DNA of 64,000 nucleotides from CAXMST01 sp963793415 (GTDB lineage Bacteria; Actinomycetota; Thermoleophilia; Solirubrobacterales; 70-9), in contig CAWCAC010000002.1 in the NCBI GenBank assembly GCA_963793415.1, positions 248,001 to 312,000 on the forward strand, read 5' to 3'. The notes under the pieces were generated by a model. That model was given only the letters and a program-made list of their open reading frames with translations, searched no databases and was not told the origin of the DNA. A program made the position numbers and the translations under genes. Of this stretch, positions 1-7,797 are shown piece by piece (the stretch's first letter is position 1; every line of letters begins with the position of its first letter).

Positions 1-1255
1 AGAGGTTGCGGACCGTGGCGATCTGCAGGTAGGCGTCGTCGTCGTCGGCAGAGCGCTTCAGGCGCAGGGTCGGCTCATGCAGGATCCGGCTCGCGATCGC
101 CCGCGCCATCGCCTCGATCCGCTTGCGGTCCTCGTCGCCGAGGTCGCTCCAGCGGTTGGCGTTCTCGGAGAGGATCCGCTCGACGATCGAGTCGGCGTGC
201 TCGCGCATCGCGGCGACCGTCGGCAGCACCTCGAGCGAGCCGAGCCAGCGCTCGAAGCGCACCGCCTCGGCGGCGACGATGCGCTCCGCCAGCCGCGCCT
301 CGGCCTCGCGGCCGCCGAAGTTGCGGTCGGCGACCGACTGGACGTCGTCGACGTCGTGGATCGCGACGCCCTCGACCTCGGCGCAGGCCGGGTCGATGTC
401 GCGCGGCACGGCGAGGTCGATGAACAGCAGCCGCTTGCCCTCGCGCTCGGCCATCATCAGCTCGAGCTCCTCGCGCTCGACGATGTGGTGGGGCGAGTTG
501 GTCGAGGAGACGACGATGTCGGCCTCGACCAGCTGGCTCGGGAGCTCGTCGAAGCGGACGGCTTCGCCACCGAAGCGGTCGGCGAGGCCGATCGCGCGGT
601 CGTAGCGGCGATTGGCGACGAAGACGGCCTCGACACCCTTCGTCGCGAGCGCCTTCGCGGTCAGCTCCGCCGTCTCCCCGGCTCCGATCAGGAGCACGCG
701 GCGGGAGGTGAGCTTGCCGCCGAGCGAGCGCTGCGCCAGCTCGACCGCGGCCGAGGGGACGGAGGTTCCGCCCTCGCCGATCCGGGTCTCGGTGCGGACG
801 CGCTTGCCGGTCGCCAGGGCTCCGCGGAAGAGACGGTTGAGGATCGGGCCGGTGGCGCCCTCGACCAGCGCCAGCTCGTAGGCGCGCTTGACCTGGCCCT
901 GGATCTCGGCCTCGCCGAGGATCATCGAGTCGAGCCCCGCGGCGACCTCGAACAGATGCTCGGCAGCCTCGATGCCACGGTGCGAGTAGAGGCTCTCGAC
1001 CAGTTCGGTCGGGCGGATGCTGCCCTCACGGGAGAGCACGCTGAGCGCCGCGCTCTCGGCCTCGACCGGGTCGGAGACGACGAGGTAGAGCTCGCTGCGA
1101 TTGCAGGTCGAGACCGCGGCGGCCTCGATCACCGGCTCGCTCTCCTTCAGCTCACCGAGTACGCCGGTCGCGCGGCCCTCGGTCAGCGCCAGGCGCTCGC
1201 GCAGCTCCAGCGGCGCGGTCTTGTGCGAGATGCCGAGGGCGAGCAGCTCGCTCAT
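1..1255 (-). CDS. hemA: Glutamyl-tRNA reductase, 3' end cut by window edge
   Basis: Reduces glutamyl-tRNA(Glu) to glutamate-1-semialdehyde, the first committed step of C5-pathway haem synthesis. About 418 codons are visible and no stop occurs before the window edge, so only a short C-terminus is missing. The N-terminus MSELLALGISHKTAP is the family signature. The catalytic Cys51 lies in VSTCNRSELY, the GLDSMILGE segment follows at about 108-116, the NADPH loop LLIGAGETAELT is near 190, and the C-terminal LRLK segment of the dimerisation domain is present. The ATG overlaps the stop of the upstream ccmD-like gene as ATGA, so it is translationally coupled and is the last visible gene of the ccm operon. 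A run of Asp codons near positions 35-46 lies in the C-terminal region. Confidence 0.95.
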   Translation of the reverse strand, partial: MSELLALGISHKTAPLELRERLALTEGRATGVLGELKESEPVIEAAAVSTCNRSELYLVVSDPVEAESAALSVLSREGSIRPTELVESLYSHRGIEAAEHLFEVAAGLDSMILGEAEIQGQVKRAYELALVEGATGPILNRLFRGALATGKRVRTETRIGEGGTSVPSAAVELAQRSLGGKLTSRRVLLIGAGETAELTAKALATKGVEAVFVANRRYDRAIGLADRFGGEAVRFDELPSQLVEADIVVSSTNSPHHIVEREELELMMAEREGKRLLFIDLAVPRDIDPACAEVEGVAIHDVDDVQSVADRNFGGREAEARLAERIVAAEAVRFERWLGSLEVLPTVAAMREHADSIVERILSENANRWSDLGDEDRKRIEAMARAIASRILHEPTLRLKRSADDDDAYLQIATVRNL

Positions 1256-1503
1256 GCGGGCGCCTCCTCGGAGGCGGGAACGGCGGGCTCGCCGGCGGCC
1301 GTCGTCGCGCCGGGGCCGTCCCCCTGCTTCGACTCGGCCAGCTCGGCCAGCGACTCGATCTCCTTCGAGAGCGTGCCGAGCCGGGCGGCCATGATCGCGA
1401 CGTAGATGACGAGGAGCACGACGAAGACGATGTAGGCACCGGCCACGTACTTGCCGGCCTCGTCGAGGGGGATCGCGGGAGCTGCGAGCAGGATCGAGAG
1501 CAT
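1252..1503 (-). CDS. ccmD: Small CcmD-like membrane protein of the haem exporter
   Basis: 83 aa with one membrane segment (about residues 17-40, GKYVAGAYIVFVVLLVIYVAI), a short charged stretch, then an Ala/Pro/Glu-rich tail. CcmD is a small single-pass protein that helps CcmABC release haem-loaded CcmE. The sequence is too short and variable for a secure family match; the assignment rests on size, topology and position directly after ccmC (9-nt gap) and before hemA (4-nt ATGA overlap). The VAxxY-type segment at the membrane entry agrees with CcmD proteins. Confidence 0.7.
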   Translation of the reverse strand: MLSILLAAPAIPLDEAGKYVAGAYIVFVVLLVIYVAIMAARLGTLSKEIESLAELAESKQGDGPGATTAAGEPAVPASEEAPA

Positions 1504-1512
1504 GTCGGCTTT

Positions 1513-2247
1513 CTAGCGTGCCGCCCCGGGGGCGATCCGTGAGCCGGTGCTGGTGGGTGGCGGCGTGCCTCCGTCGAGCGCGCGGCGCAGGCGCGAGAGC
1601 TGGCCCCGGGTCCGCTTCGCGGTCAGCTCGAAGCGGACCAGCGTGTACCAGAGCAGCCCGAAGGCGATCATGCAGACGTAGAAGACGGCCTGCATCTTCG
1701 GCGGCAGCCCGCCGTTTGCGGTCGCGAAGGTGCGCGGGTGGATGAACGACTCTGCCAGCCGTACCGCCATGAAGTTGAGCGGCACGAAAGCGCCGGCCGT
1801 GATCGCGAAAACGGACGCGTAGCGGGCCTGCTGCTCACGGTCGGGGATCGCGTAGCGCAGCGGGTAGTAGGTCGCGTAGAGCAGGAAGACGATCAGGAAA
1901 GAGACCAGGGTCGGCTCGCGCCACTCCCACCACACGCCCCAGGAGCCCTTTGCCCAGATCGCCCCGGTGATCAGCACGGCGACGCCGAAGATCACCGACA
2001 TGTGAATCGAGACGTAGGAGCGCGCGTCGTGGATCGGATCGCCGGTGCGGAGGTGGCGGATCGCGTGGATGCCGCCGACGATGAAGCCGACGAGCGCGAT
2101 GATCGCGAGCGGCACGTGCAGGTAGAAGATCTTCTGGATGAAGCCCTGGTCGGCGTCGAGCGGCGCGTAGAAGAAGACGAGCGCGAGGGCGACCCCCAGG
2201 AGAAGGGCGGTCAGGATCGAGATGTTCCGGAGGCTGTTGGATGCCAT
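1513..2247 (-). CDS. ccmC: Haem exporter permease CcmC / cytochrome c assembly protein
   Basis: 244 aa integral membrane protein of the CcmC/CcsA haem-handling family, which presents haem at the outer membrane face for cytochrome c maturation. Six hydrophobic segments are visible. The WWD-type loop lies near residues 98-112 (WGVWWEWREPT), with conserved histidines in FYLHVP and in the segment SIHMSVIFG. The ATG at 2247 is chosen because GGAGGA lies about 9 nt upstream and homology starts there; the open frame runs further upstream without homology. It follows ccmB by 71 nt. The C-terminal tail is basic and Pro/Ser-rich, as expected for a cytoplasmic end. Confidence 0.92.
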   Translation of the reverse strand: MASNSLRNISILTALLLGVALALVFFYAPLDADQGFIQKIFYLHVPLAIIALVGFIVGGIHAIRHLRTGDPIHDARSYVSIHMSVIFGVAVLITGAIWAKGSWGVWWEWREPTLVSFLIVFLLYATYYPLRYAIPDREQQARYASVFAITAGAFVPLNFMAVRLAESFIHPRTFATANGGLPPKMQAVFYVCMIAFGLLWYTLVRFELTAKRTRGQLSRLRRALDGGTPPPTSTGSRIAPGAAR

Positions 2248-2318
2248 GGGACTTGGTCCTCCGCCGCTCGAATCGATTTCGGTGGCGGCGGGCCGGCCGG
2301 GTCGGGGTGCCGGTGTCC

Positions 2319-3038
2319 TCAGTCTTCCAGGAGGAAGTCGAACACCGCGTAGCCGATCAGCCCGAAGATCAGATCGTACAAACCGAGCATCGCCAGCCAC
2401 TGCCCGTAGTCCTCGTAGGAAGGGCCGCCTGCGGCGAGCAGCGGGTCCGCCGCGGCGGCGGCGGCGATCATCGGCGGAATCAGCAGCGGCATCAGGATCA
2501 ACGGCGCCAGCAGGTCGCGAGCCCTCGAGTTGGTCGCCATCGACGAGATCAGGGCACCGCTTACCGCGATCCCGAGGTCGAGCAGCAAGAGCACCGGGAT
2601 CAGCGGCAGCAGGCCGGAGCCGGAGTCGAGGAAGAAGAGGGCGAAGATCGGCAGCGCCACGATCTCGAGCGCGACCAGGTAGACGACGAGCACGCCCGCC
2701 TTGGCGACGAGCAGCGCCGTGCCGTCGACCGGAGCCAGCCGGATCGCCTCGAAGCCGCCCTGCTCGCGCTCGGCGACGAAGACCCGGTTGATCGCGAGCA
2801 GAGCCGCGAACAGGATCGTGACCAGCAGCACGCCGGCGGCGAGGCTGCCCTCGAGCTCGGTACGACCGAGGCCGAAGCGGAAGATCACGTAGATCGTCGT
2901 CGCGAAGATCACCATTGCCGGCACCGACTCGAAGGTCCGCAGCTCGATCCGCAGATCCTTGGCGAGGATCAGCCGCGCGACCGCGAAGGTTCCGGGCGGC
3001 TCGAGCCCGCGCTCGCCGGATTCGGGAGCCGGGCTCAT
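2319..3038 (-). CDS. ccmB: Haem exporter permease CcmB
   Basis: 239 aa, about six membrane segments; membrane partner of the CcmA ATPase in the CcmABC(D) haem release complex. Typical CcmB features are the N-terminal LILAKDLRIELRT region, the NRVFVAEREQGGFEAIRLAPVD loop near residues 85-105, and the hydrophobic LILMPLLIPPMI segment. The ATG overlaps the ccmA stop as ATGA, so the two subunits are coupled. Length matches the family (about 220 aa). The reading frame stays open far upstream inside ccmA, but homology begins only at this ATG. Confidence 0.93.
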   Translation of the reverse strand: MSPAPESGERGLEPPGTFAVARLILAKDLRIELRTFESVPAMVIFATTIYVIFRFGLGRTELEGSLAAGVLLVTILFAALLAINRVFVAEREQGGFEAIRLAPVDGTALLVAKAGVLVVYLVALEIVALPIFALFFLDSGSGLLPLIPVLLLLDLGIAVSGALISSMATNSRARDLLAPLILMPLLIPPMIAAAAAADPLLAAGGPSYEDYGQWLAMLGLYDLIFGLIGYAVFDFLLED

Positions 3039-3802
3039 CGGACCGTCCCGGGGCCCGCGGCGGCGCCGGGCACACCCGGGACGCGCTCGGCAAAGACCGA
3101 GCGCTCGGTCTCGTCGTCGAACCCGGCCGCGGGCCCGTAGTAGGCAACCTCGCCGTCGCGGCGCAAGGCCAGGATCCGGCCGGCGCCGGAGCGGGCGGAG
3201 GCGACGTCGTGGGTGACGACGATCCGGGTCCGGCCCGAGGCCGGGCCGATCAGCGATTCGACCGTCGCCGCGCCCGCCGGGTCGAGATGGGCGACGGGCT
3301 CGTCGAGCAACAGGATCTCCGGCTCGTGCAGGACGGTCCGGCAGATCGCCAGCCGCTGCGCCATCCCGGCCGACATCTCGGCGACACGGCTGCCGGCCCG
3401 GTGCTCGAGCCCAACCGTGCGCAGCAGGGCCGCGATCCGCTCGCTGCCGTCGCCGGGCAGGCCGAAGAGGCGGGCGCCGTAACGCAGGTTCTCGGCGGCG
3501 GTCAGGTCGCGGTAGAGAAGGCTCTGGTGGCCGAGATAGCCGAGGCGGGTCCGCAGCCGCCACGACTCCTTCGGCAGCTCGCAACCGAGCACCTCGAGCC
3601 GCCCCTCGGTCGGGCGCAGCAGACCGGCCAGCATCCGCAGCAGCGTCGATTTGCCGGCGCCGTTGGCGCCGATCAGGGCCAGATCCTCGCCGCGTGGCAG
3701 CTCGAGCCCGACGCCGCGCAGGGCCCAGCTGTCACCGTAGGCGCGCCACAGGCCCTCGGCCCGGACCGCCGGCTCGCTCTCGGGAGGGCTGCCCTCGTTC
3801 AC
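3035..3802 (-). CDS. ccmA: Haem exporter ATP-binding subunit CcmA
   Basis: 255 aa ABC ATPase. Walker A is GANGAGKS at 45-52, the signature is MSAGMAQR at about 143-150 (CcmA proteins carry LSAGQ-like variants), Walker B with its catalytic Glu is ILLLDEP at 163-169, and the switch His is in VVTHD. Drives the CcmBCD haem exporter in cytochrome c maturation. First gene of the operon. The GTG start at 3802 is preceded by TAGCTT with a 6-nt gap and no Shine-Dalgarno, suggesting a leaderless transcript. It is divergent from the Nudix gene, with only 36 bp between the two starts. Confidence 0.93.
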   Translation of the reverse strand: MNEGSPPESEPAVRAEGLWRAYGDSWALRGVGLELPRGEDLALIGANGAGKSTLLRMLAGLLRPTEGRLEVLGCELPKESWRLRTRLGYLGHQSLLYRDLTAAENLRYGARLFGLPGDGSERIAALLRTVGLEHRAGSRVAEMSAGMAQRLAICRTVLHEPEILLLDEPVAHLDPAGAATVESLIGPASGRTRIVVTHDVASARSGAGRILALRRDGEVAYYGPAAGFDDETERSVFAERVPGVPGAAAGPGTVR

Positions 3803-3808
3803 GCGCCA

Positions 3809-3814
3809 AAGCTA
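3809..3814 (-). promoter_or_regulatory. -10-like hexamer for ccmA (leaderless)
   Basis: Minus strand reads TAGCTT, ending 6 nt before the GTG start of ccmA. No ribosome binding site lies between, so the transcript probably begins at or next to the start codon. Confidence 0.5.
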
Positions 3815-3838
3815 GATGACTGTGGTTAGGTAGCGCGG

Positions 3839-4348
3839 ATGGAGATCAACTTCTGCCCGCGTTGTGCCACGGCGCTCGAGCTGCGGCCGACGGAGCCACC
3901 GGACCCGCCGCGGCCGACCTGCCCGAACTGCGGCTTCGTCCACTACGAGAACCCGACGCCGACCGTGCAAGCGTGGATCGACCGCGACGGCAGCTTCCTT
4001 GCGTTGCGGCGCAACCAGGATCCCGAGCGCGGCAAGTGGAACCTGCCGGGCGGCTTCGTCGAAGCGGGCGAGGGCGGGGCCGAGGCGATCGCCCGCGAGG
4101 TCGGCGAGGAGACGGGGCTCGAGATCGAGATCGTCGGCCTGATCGGGATCTTCGCCTCGACCTACGGTCAGGGCGAGGACGCGAAGCCGATCCTCGACAT
4201 CGCCTGGCGCTGCACCGAGACCGGCGGCGAGCTCGAGATCTCCGACGAATCGGGCGAGCACGCCTGGTTCCCGCTCGCCGAGTTTCCCGAACCCGCCTTT
4301 GGCGGCGAGCAGCAGGCGCTGGCAGCGCTACGCGCGGCCGAGGGCTGA
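3839..4348 (+). CDS. Nudix hydrolase with N-terminal zinc ribbon
   Basis: 169 aa. Residues 6-31 hold two cysteine pairs (CPRC and CPNC), a zinc-ribbon seen in NudC-like and ADP-ribose/NAD-type Nudix proteins. The Nudix box is at about 71-93 (GGFVEAGEGG, then AREVGEETGL) with all acidic metal ligands present, so a nucleoside-diphosphate-linked substrate is expected; which one cannot be told. TTAGGT ends 7 nt before the ATG and there is no Shine-Dalgarno, fitting a leaderless start. A 46-bp palindromic repeat begins 6 nt after the stop codon. Confidence 0.88.
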   Translation: MEINFCPRCATALELRPTEPPDPPRPTCPNCGFVHYENPTPTVQAWIDRDGSFLALRRNQDPERGKWNLPGGFVEAGEGGAEAIAREVGEETGLEIEIVGLIGIFASTYGQGEDAKPILDIAWRCTETGGELEISDESGEHAWFPLAEFPEPAFGGEQQALAALRAAEG

Positions 4349-4354
4349 ACACGT

Positions 4355-4400
4355 CGAACGTCCCTCAGACCTATCCCTGGGGGCAGGTGAGGGACGTTCG
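4355..4400 (+). repeat. 46-bp palindromic intergenic repeat, copy 1
   Basis: Perfect 13-bp inverted repeat CGAACGTCCCTCA / TGAGGGACGTTCG (4355-4367 and 4388-4400) around a 20-nt centre whose CCT/AGG and TCCC/GGGG can also pair. It starts 6 nt after the Nudix stop and lies between convergent genes. The reverse complement of 25751-25796 matches it at about 40 of 46 positions, including the asymmetric centre. Possible roles are a bidirectional terminator or a REP-like element; there is no T-tract. Confidence 0.9.
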
Positions 4401-4435
4401 CGGGGTCGCTGCGGGGCCCGGGGGCGTTGCGGGGC

Positions 4436-4678
4436 CTACAGCGGCGACTTGCCGCGGGCTTCGCGACCCTTCGAGGCGCTCTTGTTCGTCGCCTTGCGCG
4501 AGTGGCTGAACGGCTTCTGGAACAGGCGGCCGAGGAATCCGGGCGCCTTCGAGCCGGCGCTCTGGCCGACACCGAGGGTCCGGTCGACGCCCTTCTGCGG
4601 GCCGTGCGAGAGACGCGGCACGAGGAAGGCGAGGATCGCAAGGACAATGCAGACGCCGATGATCACGACAATGGTCAT
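4436..4678 (-). CDS. Small single-pass membrane protein, conserved hypothetical
   Basis: 80 aa. Residues 2-22 (MTIVVIIGVCIVLAILAFLV) form an N-terminal membrane anchor, followed by a basic Ser/Gly/Lys-rich cytoplasmic or exported tail. The ATG at 4678 is supported by GGGAGGAG about 8 nt upstream; the frame is open further upstream but lacks coding character. Lies between the convergent Nudix gene and an upstream aldehyde dehydrogenase gene on the same strand (89 nt gap). Small membrane-anchored proteins of this form occur in related actinobacteria without known function; I do not assign one. Confidence 0.72.
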   Translation of the reverse strand: MTIVVIIGVCIVLAILAFLVPRLSHGPQKGVDRTLGVGQSAGSKAPGFLGRLFQKPFSHSRKATNKSASKGREARGKSPL

Positions 4679-4767
4679 TAAAAGGCTCCTCCCGTAGGTG
4701 CCCACGGAGTACCCGTCCTGACCGCATCCCAACCGCCCCCGCGGCTGCCTTGGGCGAGGGGTGAGCT

Positions 4768-6333
4768 TCAGCGGCCCTTGCGCAGGGTCCGGGCGCCGGT
4801 CCGCAGCAGCGAGCCGCCGCCCTCGCGCAGAGCCTTCATGCGACCGCCGTTGGAGCCGTAGAGGACCGAGGCGGTGGCGCGGATCGCCTCGCCGAGCGTC
4901 TCGTCGTAGGGCTGCCACCAGAAGTTGCGGGTGTGGCCCGGTTCCCAGGAGACGAGCTTGATGTCGACGCACTCGTAGAAGCCGAACTTGGAGTGGGAGC
5001 GGCCGAGGCCCGAGTCCTTGACGCCTCCCCACGAGCACTGCATCGCCGCGTGGCTGTAGCTGTGGTCGTTGATCCAGACCATCCCCGACTGGACCCGACG
5101 CGCCATCCGCTCACCCTTGCGGCGGTCCCGCGTCCAGACCGAGGCGCCGAGGCCGAAGTCGGAGTCGTTGGCGAGCTCGATCGCCTCCTCCTCGTTGGCG
5201 ACGACGACGACAGGAACGACGGGGCCGAAGATCTCCTCCTTCATGATTCGCATCTCGTGCGTGACGCCGGTCAGGATCGTCGGCGAGATGTAGGTGCCGG
5301 GTGAGCCCGCGACCTCGGTCGGGCCGCCGGTCAGGCGCTCGGCGCCGTTGGCGAGGGCGTCATCGACGAGCTCCGTCACGATCGACGCTTGATCTGAGCT
5401 GATCATCGGCCCGACCTCGACCTCCCAGCTCTGCGGGTCGCCGAGGCGAAGGCGCTCGGTCTCCCGCACGAGCCCCTCGAGGAACGACTCCGCCACGTCC
5501 TGCATCACGTAGACGCGCTCGATCCCCGAGCAGGTCTGGCCCGCGTTGGCGAAGCCGCCCCAGGTGATGCCGCTGACCGCGTTCTCGAGGTCGGCGTCGG
5601 CGCAGACGATCGCCGGGTCCTTGCCGCCGAGCTCGAGCACCGCGCCCTTCATCAGTCGCGCGCAGGTCTCGCCGACCGAACGGCCGACCTCGACCGAACC
5701 GGTGAAGAAGATCTTCCGGGCCGAGGACTCGACCAGCGCCTGCCCGATCGCGCCGCCGCCGTGGACGACGCGGACGAGGCCCTCGGGCAGCCCGGCCTTC
5801 TCGAAGATCTCGCGGATCCGCTCGCCGAGCAGCGGCGTCAGGCTGGCCGGCTTCAGCACGACGCCGTTGCCGGCCATCAGCGCCACCGCGACCTCGCCGA
5901 ACGGGATCGACCACGGGTAGTTCCAGGGCGCGATCACGCCGACCACGCCCATCGGCTCATAGGTGAACTTGGCCCGCTTCGAGAGGAACAGCGTCCCGCC
6001 CATCTTGATCCCCTCGTCGGCGAGGATCTCGGGCCCCTCCTCGGCGATCCAGCCGAGCGCGTCGATCGTCGGCACGACCTCCATCGTGTAGCACTCGGTG
6101 ATCGGCTTGCCCTGCTCACTCGCAAGCAGCCGCGCGACCTCGTCGACCTCCGCCGCCAGCACCTCGGCGGCACGCGACAGGTAGCGGCCGCGGTCTGCGA
6201 GCGAGAGCTCGCCCCAGAAGGGCTGCACCTCGGCAACATCCTCGACGATGCCCTGAACATCGGCGGGCTCGACCGTCTCGACCGAGCCGAGCAGCTCTCC
6301 GGTCGCCGGATTGAACGAGTCCAGTGTTCCCAT
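4768..6333 (-). CDS. NAD(P)-dependent aldehyde dehydrogenase
   Basis: 521 aa member of the ALDH superfamily, oxidising an aldehyde to the acid. The oxyanion Asn is in APWNYP (about 138), the NAD-binding KPASLTP follows at 161-167, the general-base Glu234 is in LELGGKDP, and the catalytic Cys268 is in GQTCSGIERV. The EEIFGPV segment is also conserved. The C-terminal 40 residues beyond the usual core are basic and Gly/Arg-rich, so it is slightly long for the family (about 480-500). The substrate cannot be decided. A TATGAT hexamer lies 13 nt before the ATG on the minus strand, so the leader is short. Confidence 0.92.
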   Translation of the reverse strand: MGTLDSFNPATGELLGSVETVEPADVQGIVEDVAEVQPFWGELSLADRGRYLSRAAEVLAAEVDEVARLLASEQGKPITECYTMEVVPTIDALGWIAEEGPEILADEGIKMGGTLFLSKRAKFTYEPMGVVGVIAPWNYPWSIPFGEVAVALMAGNGVVLKPASLTPLLGERIREIFEKAGLPEGLVRVVHGGGAIGQALVESSARKIFFTGSVEVGRSVGETCARLMKGAVLELGGKDPAIVCADADLENAVSGITWGGFANAGQTCSGIERVYVMQDVAESFLEGLVRETERLRLGDPQSWEVEVGPMISSDQASIVTELVDDALANGAERLTGGPTEVAGSPGTYISPTILTGVTHEMRIMKEEIFGPVVPVVVVANEEEAIELANDSDFGLGASVWTRDRRKGERMARRVQSGMVWINDHSYSHAAMQCSWGGVKDSGLGRSHSKFGFYECVDIKLVSWEPGHTRNFWWQPYDETLGEAIRATASVLYGSNGGRMKALREGGGSLLRTGARTLRKGR

Positions 6334-6370
6334 CTACCCCGCCCGGATCATAAGTGGCGAGCGGGTCGAT

Positions 6371-7723
6371 TCACGACTCTTGCCGCCGCGATGCGCGGAT
6401 CTGCGCGAGCCTCTGCGCGGCCCGCGCCTCCCAGCCGCGGTCGGTCGGGGTGAAGAAGCGCTCGCGCTGGACCTCCGCCGGCGCCAGCGGCTGATCGGCG
6501 ACGGCCTCGGGAGCATCGTGCGAGTACTGGTAGCCGACCCCGCGGCCGAGCTGCTCGGCGCCGGCGTAGTGGCTATCCTGAAGGTAGGGCGGCGGCTCGG
6601 CGGCGCCGTGGCGGCGGATGTGGTCGGCGGCTGCTCCGAGCGCCACATAGGAGGCGTTCGACTTCGGCGCCAGCGACAGGTAGGCGGCGGCCTGCGCGAG
6701 ATTGATCCGGCACTCGGGCAGGCCGACCCGGTCGACCGCCTGGGCAGCGGCGGTGGCGACGAGCAGGGCCTGCGGATCGGCGTTGCCGACGTCCTCGGAG
6801 GCGAGGATCACCATCCGCCGGGCGATGAAGCGGGGGTCCTCGCCGCCCTCCAGCATCGCCGCCAGGTAGTAGAGCGAGGCGTCGGGGTCGGAGCCGCGCG
6901 TCGCCTTGATCCAGGCCGAGATGTAGTCGTAGTGCTTGTCGCCGCCCTTGTCGTAACCGACCGCCTTGCGCTGCAGCGCGTCCTCGGCGGCGGTGACGTC
7001 GATCCCGGCGGCGCCCGAGGCGCGGGCTGTCGTCACCGCCCGCTCGAGCGCGCCGAGCGCCGTGCGGGCGTCGCCGCCGCTGCGCTCGGCGAGCAGCGCC
7101 AGCGCGTCCTCGTCGATCGGCGGCGCTTCGCCGACGCCGCGCTCGGGGTCGGCGAGAGCGGCCCCGAGGAGGGCCTCGATCCGCTCGGCGTCGAGCGTCT
7201 TCAGCTCGTAGATCTGGCAGCGGGAGAGCAGCGCCGAGTTGACCTCGAAGTAGGGGTTCTCGGTCGTCGCGCCGATCAGCGTGATCAGGCCGTCCTCGAC
7301 CGCCGGCAGCAGCGCGTCCTGCTGGCCCTTGTTGAAGCGGTGGATCTCGTCGAGGAAGAAGACCGTCGGCCGGCCGCCACCCTTACGCCGCTCCTCGGCC
7401 CTGCCGAGCACGGCCCGGACCTCGGCCCGGCCGGCGTTGACAGCCGACTCCTCCTCGAAGGCCCAGCCGGCGGCCGAAGCGACGAGTCGGGCGAGGGTCG
7501 TCTTGCCGGTGCCCGGCGGCCCGTAGAGAATCATCGAGTGCGGCGTCCCGGTCTCGATCGCCGTCCGCAGCGCCGAGCCCTCGCCGAGCAGGTGCTGCTG
7601 GCCGCTCACCTCGGCCAGCGTCCGCGGGCGCATCCGCACCGCCAGCGGCGCGTCGGGGTCGGGGGCGCCCGTCCCCGCTCCGGCCCCGCCGGCCCCTTCC
7701 TCTCCGAACAGCTGACCTTCCAT
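6371..7723 (-). CDS. rarA: Replication-associated recombination protein A (AAA+ ATPase, RarA/MgsA)
   Basis: 450 aa clamp-loader-like AAA+ ATPase that acts at stalled replication forks. Walker A is GPPGTGKT at about 68-75, Walker B is VFFLDEIHRF at 121-130, the sensor-1 region GATTENPYFEV and the arginine finger SALLSRC follow, and the MgsA C-terminal tetramerisation region with HYDYISAWIKATRGSDPDA is present. Two in-frame starts exist, GTG 7729 and ATG 7723. ATG is chosen because GATACT ends 8 nt before it, the spacing seen at other leaderless genes here. Divergent from the DUF1385 gene. Confidence 0.92.
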   Translation of the reverse strand: MEGQLFGEEGAGGAGAGTGAPDPDAPLAVRMRPRTLAEVSGQQHLLGEGSALRTAIETGTPHSMILYGPPGTGKTTLARLVASAAGWAFEEESAVNAGRAEVRAVLGRAEERRKGGGRPTVFFLDEIHRFNKGQQDALLPAVEDGLITLIGATTENPYFEVNSALLSRCQIYELKTLDAERIEALLGAALADPERGVGEAPPIDEDALALLAERSGGDARTALGALERAVTTARASGAAGIDVTAAEDALQRKAVGYDKGGDKHYDYISAWIKATRGSDPDASLYYLAAMLEGGEDPRFIARRMVILASEDVGNADPQALLVATAAAQAVDRVGLPECRINLAQAAAYLSLAPKSNASYVALGAAADHIRRHGAAEPPPYLQDSHYAGAEQLGRGVGYQYSHDAPEAVADQPLAPAEVQRERFFTPTDRGWEARAAQRLAQIRASRRQES

Positions 7724-7782
7724 GCTCACGCAGTATCGGGTGCCCTCCGGCGAGACGGGCGAAACCGGAACGGCCGCGTCGC

Positions 7783-7788
7783 TAATCT
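7783..7788 (+). promoter_or_regulatory. -10-like hexamer for the DUF1385 gene (leaderless)
   Basis: TAATCT ends 9 nt before the ATG at 7798, with no Shine-Dalgarno between. Supports that start. Confidence 0.5.
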
Positions 7789-7797
7789 CGCTCGCCT

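Noticed and set aside
36..50. GTC triplet repeat
   Set aside because: Codes for an Asp run within the C-terminus of hemA.
77..1405. 442-codon plus-strand open frame at the window start
   Set aside because: Mirror of hemA, which shows family motifs on the minus strand.
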